Shown here piece after piece: positions 13,471 through 25,400 of a stretch of 38,195 bases of DNA. Origin of the DNA: Gammaproteobacteria bacterium 13_2_20CM_66_19 (GTDB taxonomy: Bacteria; Pseudomonadota; Gammaproteobacteria; Steroidobacterales; Steroidobacteraceae); NCBI GenBank assembly GCA_001914695.1, contig MNCZ01000101.1, positions 1 to 38,195 of the forward strand, read 5' to 3'. The notes beneath the pieces are model-generated. The model saw nothing but the letters and a program-made list of their open reading frames with translations, searched no databases and had not been told where the DNA came from. Within the stretch, counting starts at the first letter, position 1; each line of letters starts with the position of its first letter. Both the position numbers and the translations under genes were made by a program.

Positions 13471-13791
13471 TCAGGCCTCCTCCAGCGTGCACATCAGCGG
13501 GTGCTGGTGATCCCGCGCGTACGTCGTCACCTGCGCCACCTTAGTTTCGGCGATCTCGTATGTGAAGACCCCGCAGACCCCCTTACCCCGGGTGTGAACC
13601 TCGAGCATGATGCGGGTTGCGGTCGGGCGGTTCAGCGCAAAGAACTTTTCCAGCACGTCGACTACAAACTCCATGGGGGTGTAGTCATCGTTCAGGAGCA
13701 CCACCCGGTACAACGGCGGCTGCTTGACCTCCGGCCGCGCCTCTTCGACGACGACGCCAGCGTCGGGATTGACCGGATGCGGGTCGGGCAT
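13471..13791 (-). CDS. clpS: ATP-dependent Clp protease adaptor ClpS
   Basis: Adaptor that binds N-terminal Leu, Phe, Trp or Tyr and passes these proteins to ClpA. The core reads [19 protein letters not shown], with the DDYTPMEFV binding region, then [20 protein letters not shown]. The ATG at 13789-13791 gives 106 residues, the family length; a GTG at 13839 would add 16 residues that run through the promoter and look unlike ClpS. Predicted transcription starts only a few bases before this ATG. Confidence 0.95.
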   Translation of the reverse strand: MPDPHPVNPDAGVVVEEARPEVKQPPLYRVVLLNDDYTPMEFVVDVLEKFFALNRPTATRIMLEVHTRGKGVCGVFTYEIAETKVAQVTTYARDHQHPLMCTLEEA

Positions 13792-13801
13792 GACGTGTTT
13801 A

Positions 13802-13830
13802 TTTATATGGGTCGCGAAAGGGCAACACAA
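13802..13830 (-). promoter_or_regulatory. Putative clpS promoter
   Basis: Minus strand TTGTGT (13830-13825), 17-bp spacer, TATAAA (13807-13802). The start would fall about 4 bases before the clpS ATG, giving a leaderless or nearly leaderless mRNA. It is back to back with the gspC promoter. Confidence 0.55.
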
Positions 13831-13873
13831 GCCTGCCACAATGCACGGTAGTTACTCCTGCAGAAACAATCGC

Positions 13874-13903
13874 TTGAGAGCGCGAGCGCCGGGCCCGTAT
13901 GAT
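13874..13903 (+). promoter_or_regulatory. Putative gspC promoter
   Basis: TTGAGA (13874-13879), 18-bp spacer, TATGAT (13898-13903): five of six matches to sigma70 in each hexamer. It would give a leader of about 105 nt before gspC, which contains the 18-bp tandem repeat. Confidence 0.6.
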
Positions 13904-13968
13904 TGCTCCGGCGCACCCCGCGCGGCGCGCTCCTGCCGCGTGCGCGATGCGGCGGGTACGCGAGGCCG

Positions 13969-14004
13969 CACCACCATAGCCGTCATCACCACCATAACCG
14001 TCAT
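13969..14004 (+). repeat. Tandem 18-bp duplication in the gspC leader
   Basis: CACCACCATAGCCGTCAT (13969-13986) is followed directly by CACCACCATAACCGTCAT (13987-14004), one mismatch. It sits 12 bp before the gspC ATG, within the predicted mRNA leader, where a ribosome binding site would be expected; none is obvious. Confidence 0.85.
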
Positions 14005-14016
14005 GCCCGGCACCCC

Positions 14017-15012
14017 ATGAACGCCGCGTCCTGGCTCGAAAGTCTTCCGGCGGGGGAACGCACCCGCACGCTGCTGCTGCGCGAGGGGCCGCGCATCGCG
14101 ACCTGGGTCCTGGCGATTGCCCTCGGGGTGCAGGCTGCGCTCATCGTGACCGATCTGGCCGGTGCAGGCCGGGGTGCAACCGCCGGTTCGGTCGTGGGGC
14201 GCGCACCCTCGCGAGCGCACTTCCTCGACCTGGCCGCCATCACCAATGCGCACCTCTTCGGCGCGGCGCCCGCGCCGAGGGAGGACGCGGCGAACGCGCC
14301 CCAGACGAGCATGCCCCTCGTGCTGAGCGGGATCGTCGCGGGGAATGATCCGCAAAACGGGCTCGCGATCCTCGGACCCAGCGCACAAAACGCCCGGGTG
14401 TATGCCGTCGGAGACAGCGTTCCCGGCGGGGCGAAGCTCCATTCGGTCTACAGCGACCGCGTACTGATCGATCGCGACGGACGGCTCGAGTCGCTGACCC
14501 TGCCGCGGCAGCCGAATCCGGGCACTGCCCCGCCGCCCTCGGCTGCCGTTCTGCAGTCGGGTGCCGAGAATTCTCCGATCGAGCGCATGCGCCGCGTGAT
14601 CACCGAGCAGCCGGGGCTGCTCGCCGAGGTGCTGCGACCGCAGCCGGTCATGGAGCACAACCACATGAACGGCTTCAGGGTATACCCTGGACGCAACCGC
14701 GCGGCGTTCATGCAGCTCGGGCTGCGTCCCGGAGATCAGGTGACAGCCATCAACGGCACCCCGCTCGATGACCGCGATCGCGGGGAGCAGATACTTCGTA
14801 CCCTGGCGAGCTCGGCCGAGGCGCGCGTCACGGTAATCCGGGGCGGCCAGGCGCAGGAGCTCAACCTGAACCTCGCCCAGCTCGCGCAGGAGGCGGACAG
14901 CCTGGCCACGCAATCGCAGCAGCCGGCCCCGGGTCAGGTCGCGGCGCCGCCGGCCACGCAGCCGTCGCTGCCCCCGCCCGCCGAGACGCCCGGCGGCGGC
15001 GAGATCAACTAA
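14017..15012 (+). CDS. gspC: Type II secretion system protein GspC
   Basis: Bitopic inner-membrane protein linking the inner-membrane platform to the secretin. 331 residues from ATG 14017. A single membrane helix lies at about 28-47 (ATWVLAIALGVQAALIV), then the HR domain (about 90-160, MPLVLSGIVAGNDPQNGLAI), then a PDZ domain (about 220-290, LGLRPGDQVTAINGTPLDD), and a Pro-rich tail. The frame is open upstream but without homology. Twelve bp before gspD; first gene of the gspCDEF cluster. Confidence 0.93.
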   Translation: MNAASWLESLPAGERTRTLLLREGPRIATWVLAIALGVQAALIVTDLAGAGRGATAGSVVGRAPSRAHFLDLAAITNAHLFGAAPAPREDAANAPQTSMPLVLSGIVAGNDPQNGLAILGPSAQNARVYAVGDSVPGGAKLHSVYSDRVLIDRDGRLESLTLPRQPNPGTAPPPSAAVLQSGAENSPIERMRRVITEQPGLLAEVLRPQPVMEHNHMNGFRVYPGRNRAAFMQLGLRPGDQVTAINGTPLDDRDRGEQILRTLASSAEARVTVIRGGQAQELNLNLAQLAQEADSLATQSQQPAPGQVAAPPATQPSLPPPAETPGGGEIN

Positions 15013-15024
15013 TAAAGGCGCTTC

Positions 15025-17147
<2,123 letters not shown>

Positions 17148-17151
<4 letters not shown>

Positions 17152-18647
17152 GCGATCCTGCCCCAACTCCCCCAGGGGGCGACAGCCCCGAGCGGCGTCT
17201 GTCGTTTGCATTCGCCAAGCGCCACGGCGTGCTCGTCAACCGCGTCGTGGACGGAGTGGCCGAATGCACCTACCGCGACACCGCCACCCCTCAGGCGCTC
17301 GCCGAAGTGCGCCGGTACCTGCGCCGCTCGCTCAGGCTCGAGCGCGTGCCGGAGGAGCGCTTCGATGAGCTGCTGCGCCAGGCCTACGAGGCGGGCTCGG
17401 ACGCGATGCAGGCGGTCGAGGGGCTCGACGACACCACCGATCTCGCGCACCTCGCTCAGGAGCTGCCCGAGCAGGCGGACCTGCTCGACAGCGAGGACGA
17501 CGCGCCGATCATTCGCCTGATCAACGCGGTGCTCACCCAGGCGGTCAAGGAGAACGCCTCCGACATTCACATCGAGCCGTTCGAGAACCGCCTGGTGATC
17601 CGCTTCCGCGTGGACGGCGTGCTGCGCGAGGTGCTGCAGTCGAAGCGCGCGGTGGCGCCGCTCGTCGTGTCGCGCGTCAAGGTGATGTCGCGGCTCGACA
17701 TCGCGGAGAAGCGCCTGCCGCAGGACGGCCGCATCAGCCTCAGGATCGCCGGCCGGGCGGTCGACGTGCGCGTCTCGACCATCCCCTCGGGGCACGGCGA
17801 GCGCGTGGTGCTGCGCATCCTCGACAAGCAGGCCGGGAGGCTCGACTTGAGCTCCCTCGGGATGGATGCGCGCACCCAGCAGCTGATCGACGACCTGTTC
17901 CACAAGCCCCACGGGATCCTGCTGGTCACGGGCCCAACCGGCTCGGGAAAGACGACCACGCTCTATGCCGGACTCGAGCGCCTCAACGACAACACCCGCA
18001 ACATCATGACGGTCGAGGATCCGATCGAGTACTACATCGACGGCATCGGCCAGACCCAGGTGAACACCAAGGTCGAGATGACCTTCGCACGCGGGCTGCG
18101 CGCGATCCTCCGCCAGGACCCGGACGTGGTCATGATCGGCGAGATCCGCGACCTCGAGACCGCGCAGATCGCGGTGCAGGCGAGCCTCACCGGCCACCTG
18201 GTGCTCTCGACGCTGCATACCAACACCGCCGCCGGCGCCATCACGCGGCTGCGCGACATGGGCATCGAGCCGTTCCTCCTGTCCTCGAGCCTGATCGGCG
18301 TGCTGGCCCAGCGGCTGGTGCGGGTGCTGAACCCCGATAGCAAGCAGCCGTTCCAGGCGGGCGAGTACGAGCGGCGGCTCCTCAATCTGTCGCCGGATGA
18401 GCCGTCGCCGACGCTTTACCGGCCCGGACGCGACAGCAGCGGCGGCTATCGGGGCCGAACCGGGATCTACGAGCTCATCGTGGTCGATGACGCCATGCGC
18501 ACCATGATCCACGACGGCGTCTCCGAGCAGGAGCTCGACCGCCATGCGCGCCTCAGCACGCCCTCGATCCGCGATGACGGCCGCGTCAAGGTGCTGCGGG
18601 GCGAGACCGCGATCGAGGAAGTGCTGCGTGTCACGCGCGAAGACTGA
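17148..18647 (+). CDS. gspE: Type II secretion system ATPase GspE lacking the zinc tetracysteine motif
   Basis: Cytoplasmic hexameric ATPase that powers pseudopilus assembly. 499 residues. Walker A GPTGSGKT at 262-269, Asp box TVEDPIEY at 288-295, Walker [11 protein letters not shown] at 326-335, His box [12 protein letters not shown] at 348-359. The usual C-terminal CxxC...CxxC zinc element is gone: the first pair is replaced by N395-PD-S398, and the second lies in [13 protein letters not shown] (426-437), about three residues shorter than usual. The only cysteine left is C40. All ATPase motifs are intact, so it is probably functional. Overlaps gspD by 4 bp; 20 bp before gspF. Confidence 0.95.
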
Positions 18648-18667
18648 GGCCGCCGCGCGAATTTAAA

Positions 18668-19882
18668 ATGGGCGCGTTCGAATACACGGCCCTCGACAGC
18701 GGCGGCCGCGAGCGCAAGGGGATCCTCGAGGGCGATACGCCGCGCCACATCCGCCAGCTGCTGCGCGAGCAGCAGCTGCTGCCGGTCTCGGTCACCGAGG
18801 TTGCTCAGAAAGAGGCCCGGCGCCAGCGCACCTTCAGCCTGGTGCGGCGCGTCTCGGCGGCCGACCTGGCGCTCTTCACCCGGCAGCTCGCGACGCTGGC
18901 GCGCGCCGGCCTCCCCCTCGAGGAGGCGCTGCTCGCGGTCTCGCAGCAGACCGAGAAGCCGCGCGTGCAGAGCATCGTGCTCGGCGTGCGGGCGCGCGTC
19001 ATGGAGGGCCACACCCTCGCCGACGGCTTCGCGGAGTTTCCGCGGATCTTTCCCGAGATCTATCGCGCCACGGTGGCCGCGGGCGAGCAGGCGGGGCACC
19101 TCGACAAGGTGCTCGAGCGGCTCGCGGACTACACCGAGAGCCGCGAGCAGATTCGCCAGAAGGTGCTGGCGGCGATGCTCTACCCCATCGTGCTGACGGT
19201 GATGTGCTTCGCCATCGTGTCGCTGCTGCTCGCGTTCGTGGTGCCGAAAGTGGTCGCGGTATTCGAGACCAGCAAGGCGAAGCTGCCCGTGATCACCCGC
19301 CTGCTGATCTCGACCAGCGGCTTCTTCCGCGCCTATGGACTCTACCTCCTCATCGGCGCCGTCGCCGCCTACCTGCTGTTCCGGCGCTGGCAGCGCGATC
19401 CGGCGGCCCGCCGGCGCTTCCAGCGGCTGCAGCTGCGCGCGCCGCTCCTCGGCAAGCTGACGCGCGGCTTCAACACCGCGCGCTTCACGCGCACCTTCAG
19501 CATCCTCACGGCGAGCTCGGTGCCGGTGCTCGAGGCGCTGCGCATCGCGGGCGAGGTGGTGACCAACCTGCCGATGCGGGACGCCGTAACCGATGCGGCG
19601 GCGCGGGTGCGCGAAGGCGCCCCCATCGGGCGCTCGCTCGCGGCGAGCCGGATGTTTCCCCCCATGACCATTCACCTTATTTCCAGCGGCGAGTCGAGCG
19701 GGCAGCTCGAGAGCATGCTCGAGCGGGCCGCGATCAGCCAGGAACGTGAGCTCGACGCGATCCTGTCGGCGCTCGTGGGGCTCTTGGGTCCGGTGCTCAT
19801 CATCTTCATGGGCCTGTTTGTCATGGGCATCGTTTTTGCAATGTTGCTGCCCATCTTCGAGATGAACAACCTGATCCACTGA
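18668..19882 (+). CDS. gspF: Type II secretion system inner-membrane protein GspF
   Basis: Polytopic platform protein of the type II secretion system. 404 residues. It begins MGAFEYTALDSGGRERKG, as the family does. Two cytoplasmic helical bundles (TRQLATLARAGLPLEEAL and its repeat TRTFSILTASSVPVLEAL) are each followed by membrane helices near 170-195, 220-240 and 375-400. The end QPIFEMN-type sequence is seen as LPIFEMNNLIH. No gspG-M follow, so the cluster ends here. Confidence 0.95.
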   Translation: MGAFEYTALDSGGRERKGILEGDTPRHIRQLLREQQLLPVSVTEVAQKEARRQRTFSLVRRVSAADLALFTRQLATLARAGLPLEEALLAVSQQTEKPRVQSIVLGVRARVMEGHTLADGFAEFPRIFPEIYRATVAAGEQAGHLDKVLERLADYTESREQIRQKVLAAMLYPIVLTVMCFAIVSLLLAFVVPKVVAVFETSKAKLPVITRLLISTSGFFRAYGLYLLIGAVAAYLLFRRWQRDPAARRRFQRLQLRAPLLGKLTRGFNTARFTRTFSILTASSVPVLEALRIAGEVVTNLPMRDAVTDAAARVREGAPIGRSLAASRMFPPMTIHLISSGESSGQLESMLERAAISQERELDAILSALVGLLGPVLIIFMGLFVMGIVFAMLLPIFEMNNLIH

Positions 19883-19909
19883 GACGTGCGTCCGGATCCA
19901 CTGAGGCGT
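19873..19909 (+). repeat. Direct repeat of the gspF stop region
   Basis: GATCCACTGAGACGT (19873-19887) and GATCCACTGAGGCGT (19895-19909) differ at one base and are 22 bp apart. The first copy includes the gspF stop codon. It resembles the infA stop duplication in kind but not in sequence. Confidence 0.75.
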
Positions 19910-20018
19910 ATGGCGGGCAAACTGGCACCGGTTCACAAAGCGTGCGCGCAGCATTGCAGTCGTCATGCGATCTGATTTAAGTTCGGGCCGTCCAATTCCC
20001 GCAGGACCGCCCGCGCAA

Positions 20019-20288
20019 ATGAGCGAGAAGCCGGAATCAGACGAGTTCGAAGACGAGGAGCCCGACGAGCCCGTCAGTGACGGCGGGGATGTCGATCTCG
20101 ACCAGGTCATCAAGGACCTCGATCTCGCCAAGCGCCGCGCCCAGAAGGTCGGCGACCCGGCGTGGCGCCGTCTCGAGCGGCTGCTCGAGGAAAAGCACAC
20201 CGCCGAGCTCACCATGGATTTCGAGGACTACGAGATCGGCGACCCCAGCGACCCGCCGCGCAGGCCCCGCCGCAAGTCGCGCCACTGA
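20019..20288 (+). CDS. Small acidic protein of unknown function
   Basis: 89 residues from ATG 20019, or 107 from ATG 19965. The N-terminal third is strongly acidic (ESDEFEDEEPDEP), the middle is probably helical (VDLDQVIKDLDLAKRRAQKV, then DPAWRRLERLLEEKHTAEL), and after DFEDYEIGD the C-terminus is basic (RRPRRKSRH). No signal peptide or membrane segment. I do not recognise the family with certainty, though the pattern of a helix followed by TAEL-DFEDYEIG looks like a conserved gammaproteobacterial small protein. It lies 136 bp after gspF on the same strand. Codon use resembles that of its neighbours, supporting a real gene. Confidence 0.7.
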   Translation: MSEKPESDEFEDEEPDEPVSDGGDVDLDQVIKDLDLAKRRAQKVGDPAWRRLERLLEEKHTAELTMDFEDYEIGDPSDPPRRPRRKSRH

Positions 20289-20340
20289 GCTGCTGCCCGC
20301 GCCGGCATGCAGCGGCACTGCGCGCTGACCTCAGGGTCCG

Positions 20341-22314
20341 CTACGGGAAGACCCCGAGCCCTGCAAGCGAGGTGGTCTCCGGCGAGGTCCCCTGCCCATG
20401 CAGCCAGGTGACGTAGCCGGCACTGCTGCCTGCTGCGATGGCCGGAGAGCTAACTTCGCCGGTCGCCGGCACCAGCGGGAAACCGTTCTGCCACGCGCTC
20501 GGCACGAGCCCCGCCGGAGACACTCGCGAAGCGGATAGCGCGTTGGGAGTGCCGCTTTCCCACACGATCCAGTGTGCCCCATCCCTGAACACGCTCGCCA
20601 CGTGTCCGAGCGGTACCCCCGGTGCCGACGTCACGACAATCCCGGCCGCGGCGAGCGTACCGTCCAACAGTACCCCCGCCTTGGAGATTCGTGCGGCTGA
20701 AACGGTCGCGTTGAAACTGCTGCCACCCTGACCGCGGGGGTCGCGGTAGGTCACGAGATAGTTCGTGCCGTCGAAAGAGACGCTGGGAGACATGTAACCG
20801 CAGCAAGGCGACGACTGATGCGCGATGCCGATCGGTGTGGCATCCAGAACCGCTCCCGCGGCCGACACGCGCACGGCCTCGAGCAGCCCCGGTTCCTCGT
20901 CCCAGGCGACGAGGTAGTTGGTGCCGTCGTACGCCATCGCCGGGCTGTCCTGGGGGCCGGTATCCGGCGCAATCGGGAAAGCCGCTCCGTTCGCCTGCGC
21001 CGTCGCCGGCGCAATGAACACGCCATAGAGTTGATTGCCGGTAACCACAGGCTGCACGTAAACGAGCAGATACTGGCTGCCGTCGAAGCCGAGTGCCTGA
21101 TAGAACGTACCCGTGCCCTCGCTCGGACCCGCGGGACTCGCCACGGTATTCGGGCCAGCGACGATGGCTCCCGCGGGTGAGATGGCCACTGCATCGAGCG
21201 TGGTCGGCTGAAAGGTCGCGCAGTGGTTGTTCGCGCTCACGACCAGGTAGTTGGTGCCGTCGAATCCGGCCACCGCAAACGGCCTCGCACTGCAGGACGT
21301 CGTGGCGCTGACGGGCGCGGTGATGTTGAATGAACTCAGGACGGTGCCATCCGCAGCAACCAGGGTTCCTTGCCAGTTCTGCTGCGACACTCCCCCCGAG
21401 ACACTGGCACGCGGCGTCACGATGAGGAAGTTCGTACCGTCGGATGCGATAACCGGCACCGCTGGCGCATAGATCGAAGCCATTGCCGGGCTGACCGCCA
21501 CCAGATCCCGGGCGACTCCCAGCCCGTGCGTCTGACCGTTGACTGTGGCCGAGCGCAGCTCGGCGCTGGAGCTGATCGTCTGCGCCACCGACATCGCACT
21601 GTTTGTGTCCTTGACGATGCCGATGCCCGGCACGAGCCAGGTCGTCTCTGTGCCGGTGACGGCACCCGACTGACCGTTGTCGTGCGCGGTGCCATTGATC
21701 GTCGTCACCTGCTTCAGGGCGTTGGCGTAGGAACCGGCCGGCACATCCACGCTCTCGATGGATGAGTTCGCGGTCGTCTGCGTCATGTCGAGCGTGATGG
21801 CGTGACCGCTTGCATCGTTGCCGGCGGGCAGGTTCTGGCCCGTCAGGCTCGACTGCATGCCGAGCTGTACGGGAAAGAGGAGCTGCACGTAGGGAACGAT
21901 CAGCGGAGTGATCGGGTCGCCCGCGTTCGTGTTTCCGAGGTTCGTCACTCCCCCGGGAGAGACGCCGAAGTACTCATCGAAGCCGCCGCTCGGGCTGGTC
22001 GAATTCGTCTGGGTGAGAACAGTGGCCGTCGCTCCCAGCACCGTCTTGGTTCCGTTGACGGCGAGAGTGACCACGCCGGTTGCGGCGGAGGCTTTGGGGT
22101 CCGTGGTGGAGTAGTTGAACTCCCACTGGTCACCGGCGCCAACCGGGAAATATCCCGCGGTATCGCCAGGGCCGGTCGAGGGCGCAAAACCCTTGCCAGT
22201 TACGGTGGGACTTCCGCCGCCGCCACCGCCTCCGTAGCCGCCGCCACCACCCCCGCAGCCAAAGAGCAGGAGAGAGCCCAGGTAGCAGAACAGTTGCACC
22301 GCTCGCGCGCTCAT
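20341..22314 (-). CDS. Putative lipoprotein with beta-propeller-like repeats
   Basis: 657 residues. A lipoprotein-type signal ends LLLFGC with C20 as likely lipidated residue (Phe at -2 is unusual), followed directly by a Gly-rich linker of about 14 residues. A domain at about 50-250 begins TAGYFPVGAGDQWEFNY. From about 290 on, six repeats of 45-60 residues each start with a strand such as FDGTNYLVVS, YDGTNYLVAW or FDGTNYLVTY and end in an ISPAGAIV-type strand, so a six- or seven-bladed propeller is likely. Function unknown; surface or periplasmic binding is an inference. Stands alone, convergent with the small acidic gene. Confidence 0.82.
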   Translation of the reverse strand: MSARAVQLFCYLGSLLLFGCGGGGGGYGGGGGGGSPTVTGKGFAPSTGPGDTAGYFPVGAGDQWEFNYSTTDPKASAATGVVTLAVNGTKTVLGATATVLTQTNSTSPSGGFDEYFGVSPGGVTNLGNTNAGDPITPLIVPYVQLLFPVQLGMQSSLTGQNLPAGNDASGHAITLDMTQTTANSSIESVDVPAGSYANALKQVTTINGTAHDNGQSGAVTGTETTWLVPGIGIVKDTNSAMSVAQTISSSAELRSATVNGQTHGLGVARDLVAVSPAMASIYAPAVPVIASDGTNFLIVTPRASVSGGVSQQNWQGTLVAADGTVLSSFNITAPVSATTSCSARPFAVAGFDGTNYLVVSANNHCATFQPTTLDAVAISPAGAIVAGPNTVASPAGPSEGTGTFYQALGFDGSQYLLVYVQPVVTGNQLYGVFIAPATAQANGAAFPIAPDTGPQDSPAMAYDGTNYLVAWDEEPGLLEAVRVSAAGAVLDATPIGIAHQSSPCCGYMSPSVSFDGTNYLVTYRDPRGQGGSSFNATVSAARISKAGVLLDGTLAAAGIVVTSAPGVPLGHVASVFRDGAHWIVWESGTPNALSASRVSPAGLVPSAWQNGFPLVPATGEVSSPAIAAGSSAGYVTWLHGQGTSPETTSLAGLGVFP

Positions 22315-22477
22315 GGCCTACCGCTCCCTGTATTGATTGTCGGTGACGAACGCCTTCCGTGGCCGCCGCCATGATCTCACCCGGGCTTCGCGGAGGAAAT
22401 CGGGGCGTAATCCCCTGGCGCATGGGGTCTTCAAGGGAGAGGCCCGGGAAATGTGGGAGGCACTTCGGGCAGGGACT

Positions 22478-25400
22478 TCAGTGAAAATCCCGCGAGCGCG
22501 TCAGGAGCTCGCCGAGGAGCGAAGAGCGATCGATCAGCCGCCGGGCGATGAGATGCGTGACGCCGTCCTGCTGCTGCAGCTCGCCGTGCACCTCGAGCAG
22601 GCGTGACTCGATGAGAGCGCGGCGCTGCGCGCTCCCCACCCGCTCCCAGACGATGACGTTCACCTGGCCGCTCTCGTCCTCGAGCGTGACGAAGGTGACG
22701 CCGCTCGCGGTCGAGGGGCGCTGGCGCATGAGCACGATGCCGGCGGTGCGCACCGAGGCGCCGTTTGCGGCGCGGGTCACCTCGCTCGCCGGCGAGAGCC
22801 CCGCCGCGGCCAGGCGCGCGCGCAGCAGCGCGAGCGGATGCCGCCCGAGGGTGAGGCCGAGCGAGGCGTAATCCGCGGCGATACATTCGGCTTCGGAGGG
22901 CGCGGTGATGAGCGGACGGCCCTCGCGCGTGTCGGCGCCGCGGGCGGTCGCGAAGCCGAGCGGCACGGGGCGCTCGGTGGCGGCGACCTGCCAGAACGCG
23001 AGGTGGCGGTTGCCGCTGAGAGACGCGAGCGCCCCGGCCGAGGCGAGCGCCTCGAGGTCGCCGCGGTCGAGCGCCGCGCGGGTGGCGAGGTCCTGCACGC
23101 TCGCAAAGGGCCGCTCGGCGCGCGCCGCGACCAGCCGGTCGGCTCCCGACTGCGACAGCGACTTCACGACACGCAGCCCCAGCCGCAGCGCCGGCTCCCC
23201 GTCCGCACGGCGCTCGAGCGTCGAGTCCCACCCGCTCGCGCAGGTATCGACGGGACGCACCTCGACGCCGTGCGCGCGCGCATCGCGCACCAGCTGCGCC
23301 GGCGCGTAGAAGCCCATGGGCTGGCTGTTGAGCAGCGCGCAGGTGAAAGCCGCGGGCTCGTAGCACTTGAGCCAGGCGGAGTCGTACACCAGCAGTGCGA
23401 AGCTCGCCGCGTGCGCAAGCGGGAAGCCGTACTCGCCAAAACCCAGCATCTGCCGGTAGATGCGCTGCGCAAACTCATCCGGGTAGCCCTTTTCGCGCAT
23501 GCCCTCGAGCAGCCGCTCGCGAAACGGATCGAGCCCCCCGGTCCTCTTCCAGGCGCCCATCGCGCGGCGCAGCGCGTCCGCCTCACCCGGCGAGAAGCCC
23601 GCCGCCACGATCGCAATCTTCATCACCTGTTCCTGGAAGATCGGTACGCCGAGGGTACGCTCGAGCACCTCGCGCACCTCTTCGCTCGGATACTCCACGG
23701 GCTCCGCGCCGGAGCGGCGCCGCAGATACGGGTGCACCATGTCGCCCTGGATGGGGCCCGGGCGCACGATCGCCACCTCGATGACGAGGTCGTAGTAACA
23801 CTGCGGCTTCAGGCGCGGCAGCATGGCCATCTGCGCGCGCGACTCGATCTGGAACACGCCGATGGTGTCGGCGCGCGAGATCATGGCGTACACCCGCGGA
23901 TCCTCGGCGGGCAGCTCGCCGAGGGCGTGCCGGGTGCCGCGAAAGTCCTTGACGAGCGCGAACGCGCGCTTGAGCGCCGTCAGCATTCCGAGCGCCAGCA
24001 GATCGACCTTCAGCAGCTTGAGATCGTTGAGATCGTCCTTGTCCCACTGCACCACGGTGCGCTGAGGGCTCGCGGCGTTCTCGATCGGCACCAGCTCCTC
24101 GAGTGCCCCTTCCGAGATCACGAAGCCGCCGACGTGCTGGGACAGGTGGCGCGGAAAGCCGGGGAAGGCCACCAGCTCGCTCGCGAGCGGCACGAGGCGC
24201 GCGAGCCAGGAACTCTCGGGATCGAAGCCCGCATCGCGCACGCGTTCGGGCAGCGCGGCGCTCCGATCCCACCACTGCATGACTTTCGCGAGCCGCCCGC
24301 TCTCGGCGGGCGTAAGACCGAAGACCTTGCCGAGGTCGCGCAGCGCGCTGCGCGGGCGGTACATGATGACGGTCGCGGCGAGCGCCGCGCGCTCGCGGCC
24401 GTACTTGCGGTAGACGTACTGCAGCACCTCCTCGCGCCGCTCGTGCTCGAAATCGATGTCGATGTCGGGCGGCTCGTTGCGCTCGCGCGAGATGAAGCGC
24501 TCGAACAGCAGCGCCGCGCCGCGCTGCGGGTCCACCGAGGTCACCCCCAGGCAGTAGCACACGCGCGAGTTCGCCGCCGAGCCCCGGCCCTGGCACAGAA
24601 TTCCCTGGCGGCGCGCGTAGGCGACGACGTCCTGGACCGTGAGGAAGTAAGGCTCATAGCGGAGCTCGGCGATGAGCGCGAGCTCGTGCTCGATGGCAGT
24701 GCGCTCGCTCTCAGGCACGCCGCCCGGCCAGCGCCAGCGCGCCCCTTCGTAGGTGAGCCGGCGCAGGTAGCTCGCCGGGGTCTCCCCCGGCGGCACCAGC
24801 TCGCGGGGATACTCGTAGCGCAGCTCGTCGAGCGAGAAGGTGCACCCGAGCGAGAGCTCCACGGCTGCCTCGAGCAGCTCGCGCGGATACAGTCGCGCGA
24901 GTCGCGCTCGCTCGCGCAGATAGCGCTCGCCGTTCCCGTAGAGCTGGAGCCCCGCTTCTGCGACCGGCACTTTCAGGCGGATCGCGGTCAGGGCGTCCTG
25001 CAATCGTCGCCGCGCGCGCACGTGCATGTGAACGTCGCCGCTCGCAAGGAGCGGCACCGCGTAGTGGGCGCCGAGCTGCTCGAGGGCGGCGAGGCGCTCG
25101 CGATCGCCTCCCTCGCGCAGCAGCTCGACCGCGATCCGCAGCCTCCCGGGGAAGCGCTCGGCGAGCCAGCGCAGCTCGGAGGGCGAGGGCTGTGCCGCAG
25201 GCACCCACAGGATGTAGCACTGTGCGAGGCTTGCTGCCTCGAGGTCGGCGCGCGTGAGCGAGTATTGTCCCTTGTCGGCCGCGCGCCGGCCGCGGGTGAT
25301 GAGGCGGCACAGCCGTCCGTAGCCGCGCCGGTCGATGGCGAGCGCGACCAGCGTGAGGCCGCACTCGAGGCGGAACTCCGAGCCGATGACGAGCTTCAGG

